Below, one piece after another: positions 24,412 through 28,473 of a stretch of 28,473 bases of DNA (position 1 is the first letter of the stretch; every line of letters begins with the position of its first letter). Origin of the DNA: an uncultured bacterium (GTDB taxonomy: Bacteria > Actinomycetota > Coriobacteriia > Coriobacteriales > Coriobacteriaceae). The translations under genes and the position numbers were made by a program. The DNA lies in contig CAJMRP010000007.1 in NCBI GenBank assembly GCA_905215765.1, forward strand, positions 1 through 28,473. The letters are read 5' to 3'. The notes below the pieces were generated by a model, which saw nothing but the letters and a program-made list of their open reading frames with translations, made no database searches and had not been told where the DNA came from.

Positions 24412-26277
24412 CTACTTCGTGTGCGGGATACCCAGCACGTCGAGCGCGTTGGCCATAATGGACTGGAACGGCACCGCAGCGGCATCTGAGCCGCTCGGCG
24501 TTCCGTCGAGCGTGATATAGCACAGCACCTTGGGCGATTGTGCCGGTGCAAAGCCCATAAAGGACGACATGTAGTTCTCCTTGAGGTAGCCGCCGTTCTC
24601 GTCGGCACGTTCGGCCGTACCGGTCTTACCCGCCACGTCATAGCCGTCAACCGCGCCGCCAACGCCCGTTCCCTCGGACACGACCGTCTGCATGCACGAT
24701 GTCACCTGGGATGCGGCGTCCTCCGAAATCGCGCGCTCGCCTTCGCCCCAGTCCTTCTCGTCGCCTTTGCTGGACTTATAGAAGTGCGGGGTCATCATCA
24801 CGCCGCCGTTGGCGATACCGCCCACGGCACGTGCGATCTCAATCGGCGAGACGGACAGCGCCTGTCCAAAGCTCATCGAGCCCAGCGTGGCGCCGTCATA
24901 CTGGTCACGCTCCTTGACGATGCCCAGGCTCTCGCCCGGAAAATCGACACCAGAGCTGTGACCGATGCCCCACTTGTCCACATAGGCGGCAAAGTCGTCG
25001 GCACCGATCTTGCGCCCCACCAGGACAAAGCCCACGTTGGACGAACGGCGCATCATCTCGCGCACATCCATGGTCATGGCGTAGTCGCGCTTGTCGGCAT
25101 CGGTGACGGTATCGTCGCCCACCTTGATGCTCGCCGGCACCTCAAACGACGTACTCGATCGCACGACGCTCAAGTCGAAGCCGGCGCCCGCCACGAGCGT
25201 CTTAAAGACCGAGCCGGGCTCGTAGGCGTCGGTGACCAGGCGCAAGTTCATATCCTCGGTCTTGGCATTCTCCAGATCGGTCTGGTCGTAGGTCGGGTAC
25301 GAGCAGGCCGCCAAAATCTCGCCTGTCGTAGGATCGGTGACCAGCGCCGAGCCGTTCTTGGCCTTAGTCTTCTCAACTGCCTCTGCCAGGGCATCCTCGG
25401 CCGCACGCTGGATATTGACGTCGAGCGTCGTCACGATATCAACGCCGTCGACCGCAGCCACCTTTTTATAGGCACCGCCCGCGATATAGCTGCCGTCCCT
25501 CGCGCGCTCGCGTACGAGAGAACCGTTCGTGCCGGTCAGAAGCTTGTTGTATTGCTTTTCGAGACCCGTCAAGCCGTCGTTGTCTACATTCACTACACCC
25601 AGCACCTGCGATGCCAGATTGCCGTATGGATATACGCGCTTCATGGCCTGCTCAAAAAGCACGCCGGGCAGGTTCTTCTTCTCCAGCGCCGCAACATCGT
25701 CTTCGTCCACCTGGCGCTTGATATACACCCAGGTTCCATCGGACTCAACGAGCTTGCGGCAGGTCTTTTTATCGATTCCAGTTGCCTTGACCAGCGCCGA
25801 CACCGTCTTGTCAACATCCTCGACAAGCTGCGGGTTCACGGCGATGTTGTGACATTCGACCGACGACGCCAACACGTTGCCGTTGCGGTCGTAGATGGTG
25901 CCGCGTTTGGCATAGAGGGTCTGCGCAAGCAGGCGGCGCGCATCGGCACGCTCGCGCAGTTTATCGGCTTCGACAATTTGATAGTCGGCAAGGCGAAAGA
26001 CGCCCAAGCCCAAGCCAAGCCCGATGAAGCCCATGACGGCTTTGCGACGAGGCAGAGGTGCGCCTGTGAGCCATTCGGTCGACGAACTCTTGCGCGACCT
26101 GGTGCTATGCACTTGAGGGCCGCCCGAGCCGCGAAGTCGCGACGCCGGGTCGTTGCCACGGGACTGCCCGGCGTTGTAAGATTGCCGACCCGTTCCTTGA
26201 TAACCAGAACGTCCCCGCGACGAGGGACGTCCAGAACCGCGGCCCCCATCGGAACCGCGGCGATAGTCATTTGTCAT
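24412..26277 (-). CDS. ftsI: Septal peptidoglycan transpeptidase FtsI/PBP2-like (class B penicillin-binding protein)
   Basis: The 621-residue bitopic protein has a Gly/Arg/Ser-rich cytoplasmic tail (about 1-78) and one membrane helix (82-98). The PBP dimerisation domain includes 'RGTIYDRNGNVLA', and the transpeptidase domain follows. The active-site motifs are S356-V-F-K359, S412-S-N414 and K551-T-G-T-A. It cross-links septal glycan with FtsW. No PASTA repeats are present; the protein ends soon after the transpeptidase domain. The N-terminal tail is longer than usual and is likely disordered. It starts 17 bases after the ftsL-like gene with a weak ribosome site. Confidence 0.95.
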   Translation of the reverse strand: MTNDYRRGSDGGRGSGRPSSRGRSGYQGTGRQSYNAGQSRGNDPASRLRGSGGPQVHSTRSRKSSSTEWLTGAPLPRRKAVMGFIGLGLGLGVFRLADYQIVEADKLRERADARRLLAQTLYAKRGTIYDRNGNVLASSVECHNIAVNPQLVEDVDKTVSALVKATGIDKKTCRKLVESDGTWVYIKRQVDEDDVAALEKKNLPGVLFEQAMKRVYPYGNLASQVLGVVNVDNDGLTGLEKQYNKLLTGTNGSLVRERARDGSYIAGGAYKKVAAVDGVDIVTTLDVNIQRAAEDALAEAVEKTKAKNGSALVTDPTTGEILAACSYPTYDQTDLENAKTEDMNLRLVTDAYEPGSVFKTLVAGAGFDLSVVRSSTSFEVPASIKVGDDTVTDADKRDYAMTMDVREMMRRSSNVGFVLVGRKIGADDFAAYVDKWGIGHSSGVDFPGESLGIVKERDQYDGATLGSMSFGQALSVSPIEIARAVGGIANGGVMMTPHFYKSSKGDEKDWGEGERAISEDAASQVTSCMQTVVSEGTGVGGAVDGYDVAGKTGTAERADENGGYLKENYMSSFMGFAPAQSPKVLCYITLDGTPSGSDAAAVPFQSIMANALDVLGIPHTK

Positions 26278-26294
26278 ACTCAGCTACCGTCTTG

Positions 26295-26765
26295 CTACTG
26301 AGCGGTCGCGGTCGCGTTGGCGCCCGCGGCTGCATCCTGCGAAAAGTCAAGTGTAACGCTCTCGCTGGGCTCCACCATGCCATAAGCGCCCGCAAGGTCG
26401 CGAATGCGCGTGTCGGCGCCATAGACCGAATGCATGACCTCCAGGTCGGAGCTCTCATCGGTCGCCTTTTCGAGCGTGTTGGTAAGCTCGGCGTTGCTGT
26501 TGAGCACCTGGGCCGTAACGCCGGCGAGCGCCACGCGGGCGACGCCGATCGTCATGAAGATAGCCGCAATGATGCAAAACGTTTTAAGAACGCTCATGAA
26601 AACCGGGCTTACCGCCTGGTTTGCCTGACGGCCCGCGCCCGTGTAGACATCAAAGCGCGGCGTGCGCTGCTCACGGGGAGCAACGGGGGCCTGCGGCGTC
26701 TCACGATAGGCGGGCATGGCGTTCATATCATAGGCGAGTGCTGCGCTTGAAGTGTTGTAGCCCAT
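26295..26765 (-). CDS. ftsL: FtsL-like division protein
   Basis: The 156-residue protein has a polar N-terminus (about 1-55), one membrane helix (about 57-82) and a short predicted coiled coil (about 84-115). Next comes 'DTRIRDLAGAYGMVEP', the typical FtsL/FtsB pattern of a helix ending before a Pro and a beta strand. An Ala/Thr-rich tail follows. Sequence identity in this family is low, so the call rests on topology and on its place between rsmH and ftsI. It would bind FtsQ and FtsI/W outside the membrane. GGGAGG precedes the ATG. Confidence 0.8.
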   Translation of the reverse strand: MGYNTSSAALAYDMNAMPAYRETPQAPVAPREQRTPRFDVYTGAGRQANQAVSPVFMSVLKTFCIIAAIFMTIGVARVALAGVTAQVLNSNAELTNTLEKATDESSDLEVMHSVYGADTRIRDLAGAYGMVEPSESVTLDFSQDAAAGANATATAQ

Positions 26766-26855
26766 GATATGCCGCCTCCCATCCCGAGTACGTTGGTAGT
26801 GTGTTTAAGCTTCGTTTATGGTGCGAGCGGGAGGTCCAATATCGCGCGGTCGCGC

Positions 26856-27821
26856 CTACAGACGCTGCGCCACGCGGATTTTGGCTGATCTCGCCCGAGG
26901 GTTGCGCTCAACCTCATCAGGCTGGGCAACCAGGGGTTTGCGGGTGATGACCTTGAGTATCGGCACGTTGCCGCACACGCACACCGGAATCTCCGGCGGA
27001 CACGTGCACCCCTGGCTCATCTCCTTAAAGTGGTTCTTTACGATACGGTCCTCGAGCGAGTGATACGAGATGACGCAGATACGTCCGCCCGGGTTGAGCC
27101 ACCTGGTGGCGGCATCAAGCCCTCGTTCGAGCACATCGAGCTCGTGATTGACCTCGATGCGAATGGCCTGGAAACTTTTCTTGGCCGGGTGTCCACCATG
27201 CCGACGAGCGGCAGCCGGGATACCCGCCTTGATGATCTCGACAAATTGGCCGGTGGTTTCGATCGGTTCTTGCTCGCGGCGGCGCACGATCTCGCGCGCG
27301 ATCTGCGAGGCGAACTTCTCTTCGCCGTAGACGCGTAGAATCCGGGCGAGGTCGTGTTCGTTATAGGTGTTGATGACCTCAGCTGCGTTTAAGGTGTTAT
27401 TACCCGGATCCATCCGCATGTCCAATGGGGCGTCCTCGTTATACGAAAAGCCCCTGCCAGGGATATCGAGTTGCGGTGACGAAACGCCCAAATCGAACAG
27501 GAAGCCATCGACCCCGGGCACCTCGGCCGAGCAAAGCAGCTCGTCCAAGTCGCCGAAGTTGCCCTTCAGCAGCTGGTGCGGAACGCCGGGAACCTCGCGG
27601 TCCAGACGGGCGCCAGCGGCCTCGAGGGCCATGTCGTCCTGATCGACGCCGAGCAAAAGGCCCGTCTCCCCCACCTGCGCGGCCATCTTTACCGAATGGC
27701 CGGCACCGCCAAGGGTGCAATCGCAGACAACGGAGCCGCTCTTTAGCCGCAGCGACTCAAGCACTTCGCCGAGCATGACAGGTTCATGCCGATATTCTTG
27801 TGTCAAGATCCCACGCTCCAT
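26856..27821 (-). CDS. rsmH: 16S rRNA (cytosine-1402-N4)-methyltransferase RsmH
   Basis: The 321-residue SAM-dependent methyltransferase shows 'EYRHEPVML', the SAM-binding 'DCTLGGAGHS' (about 34-43), 'GVDQDDMAL', 'FDLGVSSPQLD', 'RGFSYNEDAPLDMRMDP', 'KSFQAIRIEVNHEL' and 'GGRICVISYHSLEDRIVK', all RsmH/MraW hallmarks. It modifies the ribosomal P site and is the second gene of nearly all dcw clusters. It starts 20 bases after the mraZ stop. The C-terminal section has a Cys cluster (about 274-287) seen in some members. Confidence 0.97.
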   Translation of the reverse strand: MERGILTQEYRHEPVMLGEVLESLRLKSGSVVCDCTLGGAGHSVKMAAQVGETGLLLGVDQDDMALEAAGARLDREVPGVPHQLLKGNFGDLDELLCSAEVPGVDGFLFDLGVSSPQLDIPGRGFSYNEDAPLDMRMDPGNNTLNAAEVINTYNEHDLARILRVYGEEKFASQIAREIVRRREQEPIETTGQFVEIIKAGIPAAARRHGGHPAKKSFQAIRIEVNHELDVLERGLDAATRWLNPGGRICVISYHSLEDRIVKNHFKEMSQGCTCPPEIPVCVCGNVPILKVITRKPLVAQPDEVERNPRARSAKIRVAQRL

Positions 27822-27841
27822 CCGTTACCCGTGCCTTGCCC

Positions 27842-28276
27842 TTACGAGAAGAAGAGGTCCAGCAGGGCCTCATCGTCATCGTCCTCATCGGCCGCGGCGC
27901 GATCCCAAACCTCAAGGTGGTCGTAGTTGCCCACAACCGTGACCTCGCGGTCGAGGTTCGCCTGCTTGCGGAGAGACTCGGAAAGACCGATACGACCGGC
28001 GCTGTCCACGTCCATCGACGTGGTGCGCTTGTTGATCGCCCTCATGAGCTTCTGGTCATTAATGTCACGCGGGTTAAAACCCTCGTGGCCTTCACGACCC
28101 GCGAAGAGTCCTTCGACCCACTTATCGAAGGCCTCGGCAGAGAACACGTACAGAGCATCGACATCCAGGGCTTTGAACACGCGAACGTGCTCTCCAAGCT
28201 CCTCGCGAAGGGGTGCAGGCAGGGACAGACGACCTTTTGCATCGAGATTGCGCTCGTATGCACCAGTCATTCCCAT
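27842..28276 (-). CDS. mraZ: Transcriptional regulator MraZ
   Basis: The 144-residue protein has two AbrB-like MraZ repeats: 'AYERNLDAKGRLSLPAPLREEL' (about 6-27) and 'TTSMDVDSAGRIGLSESLRKQANL' (about 85-108), each with the conserved Asp-Xaa-Lys/Ala-Gly-Arg. MraZ forms ring oligomers that bind TGGGN repeats upstream of its own operon and usually represses it. The tail is a run of Asp and Glu before LLDLFFS. The start at 28276 has GGAGG six bases upstream; an ATG two codons later is possible. It is the first gene of the dcw operon. Confidence 0.96.
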   Translation of the reverse strand: MGMTGAYERNLDAKGRLSLPAPLREELGEHVRVFKALDVDALYVFSAEAFDKWVEGLFAGREGHEGFNPRDINDQKLMRAINKRTTSMDVDSAGRIGLSESLRKQANLDREVTVVGNYDHLEVWDRAAADEDDDDEALLDLFFS

Positions 28277-28360
28277 GTGCGCCCTCCCCTCGGTTACTCA
28301 GATGGCACGTACGCGGGGAACCCCCCCGCCTGTCGACGTCATCAATAATATGGGGAACCG

Positions 28361-28407
28361 CCCCATTTTTCAACACCTTTCCCCACCCCTTCCCCCACCC
28401 CGCCCCA
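28361..28407 (-). promoter_or_regulatory. MraZ-box repeats upstream of mraZ
   Basis: On the minus strand TGGGG occurs at 28407-28403, 28397-28393, 28385-28381 and 28365-28361, i.e. at steps of 10, 12 and 20 bases. MraZ proteins bind direct TGGGN repeats with about a ten-base period, so this looks like an autoregulatory site. The fourth copy is part of a small inverted repeat (TGGGG/CCCCA, 28351-28365). Confidence 0.65.
28381..28406 (-). other. Strong G-quadruplex motif on the mraZ coding strand
   Basis: Five consecutive runs of four or five G (28406-28403, 28401-28398, 28396-28392, 28389-28386, 28384-28381) are separated by only one or two bases on the minus strand. Any four runs satisfy the strictest quadruplex rule. 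It overlaps three of the TGGGG repeats and may be transcribed into the mraZ leader. Confidence 0.6.
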
Positions 28408-28420
28408 CCACTCCACTCAC

Positions 28421-28426
28421 CATATA
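28421..28426 (-). promoter_or_regulatory. Possible -10 element of the mraZ (dcw) promoter
   Basis: TATATG on the minus strand lies in an AT-rich patch between the G-rich repeats and the LexA-like box. A -35 at normal spacing would fall at 28449-28444, inside the LexA-like box, and is not a good match. Weakly supported. Confidence 0.3.
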
Positions 28427-28440
28427 TTGCAAAACACCCC

Positions 28441-28454
28441 CAAGCATATGTTCG
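28441..28454 (-). promoter_or_regulatory. Near-consensus Gram-positive LexA (SOS) box
   Basis: Minus-strand CGAACATATGCTTG differs from the degenerate Bacillus LexA/DinR consensus (CGAAC-RNRY-GTTYG) at one position, with a perfect left half-site. It overlaps where the -35 of an mraZ promoter would be. It may instead serve a divergent gene beyond the right edge. Confidence 0.4.
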
Positions 28455-28457
28455 AAA

Positions 28458-28473
28458 ACACAATATGTTGTGT
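28458..28473. promoter_or_regulatory. Perfect palindrome at the right edge
   Basis: ACACAA (28458-28463) and TTGTGT (28468-28473) are exact inverted repeats around TATG. It lies four bases from the LexA-like box and shares with it a direct repeat ATATGTT (28446 and 28463). Operator-like; it may extend beyond the window. Confidence 0.35.

Noticed and set aside
20977..24489. A plus-strand open frame of about 1170 codons opposite murD, mraY, murF and ftsI
   Set aside because: It lies wholly antisense to four clear, motif-bearing genes. Its translation is a low-complexity His/Gly/Arg/Asp mix with no fold or membrane pattern, as expected from GC-rich codon bias on the other strand.
24538..26301. 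A plus-strand open frame of 587 codons opposite ftsI
   Set aside because: Antisense shadow of ftsI, with no ribosome binding site of note and no recognisable motif.
28351..28370. A plus-strand terminator at TGGGG/CCCCA followed by five T
   Set aside because: The stem is only five pairs and no plus-strand gene lies upstream; it is better explained as one of the TGGGG repeats.

Overview
The window is a high-GC chromosomal segment of an actinobacterium. Protein style and gene order fit the Coriobacteriia best, with Collinsella or a close relative most likely. This is inferred from remembered family resemblance; no search was run. The pointers are a Gram-positive type dcw cluster without ftsA, SepF and DivIVA encoded next to FtsZ, a MurG-MurC-MurB-FtsQ-FtsZ order, and many short gaps or overlaps between genes. 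There are no tRNA or rRNA genes, no CRISPR array, and no insertion sequence that I can recognise.

Layout. The left end (1-1660, minus strand) holds a truncated edge gene, a Bax inhibitor-1/YccA-family membrane protein with its own terminator, and a small conserved-looking protein. A plus-strand island follows (1911-4486): a Pit-family phosphate transporter, its DUF47/PhoU-like partner, a 305-base gene-free stretch with a large palindrome and short tandem repeats, and a nitroreductase-like protein. Two convergent terminators (4535-4627) close this island.

Everything from 4654 to 28276 lies on the minus strand. Read in the direction of transcription, from right to left, it is mraZ, rsmH, ftsL-like, ftsI, murF, mraY, murD, ftsW, murG, murC, murB, ftsQ, ftsZ, terminator, then pgeF, pstS, pstC, pstA, pstB, phoU, then yggS, sepF, yggT, divIVA, terminator. 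The first thirteen genes make the lipid-linked peptidoglycan precursor and the divisome core. murE and ftsA are absent from their usual slots.

The most notable layout feature is that a complete high-affinity phosphate system (pstSCAB-phoU) sits inside the normally contiguous string ftsZ-pgeF-yggS-sepF-yggT-divIVA. pgeF and pstS overlap by four bases. Upstream of pgeF is an array of short direct repeats with an 11-base period that could be a Pho-type operator. With the nearby Pit pair, two phosphate uptake systems flank or interrupt division genes.

The right edge (28277-28473) is the control region of the dcw operon. It contains TGGGG repeats of the MraZ-box type, which together form a very strong G-quadruplex motif. 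Beyond them lie a near-consensus Gram-positive LexA (SOS) box and a perfect 6-base-arm palindrome at the very end of the window.

Other points: yggT seems to lack any ATG/GTG/TTG start at its true N-terminus, and the nitroreductase gene switches wobble-base preference part-way along its length.
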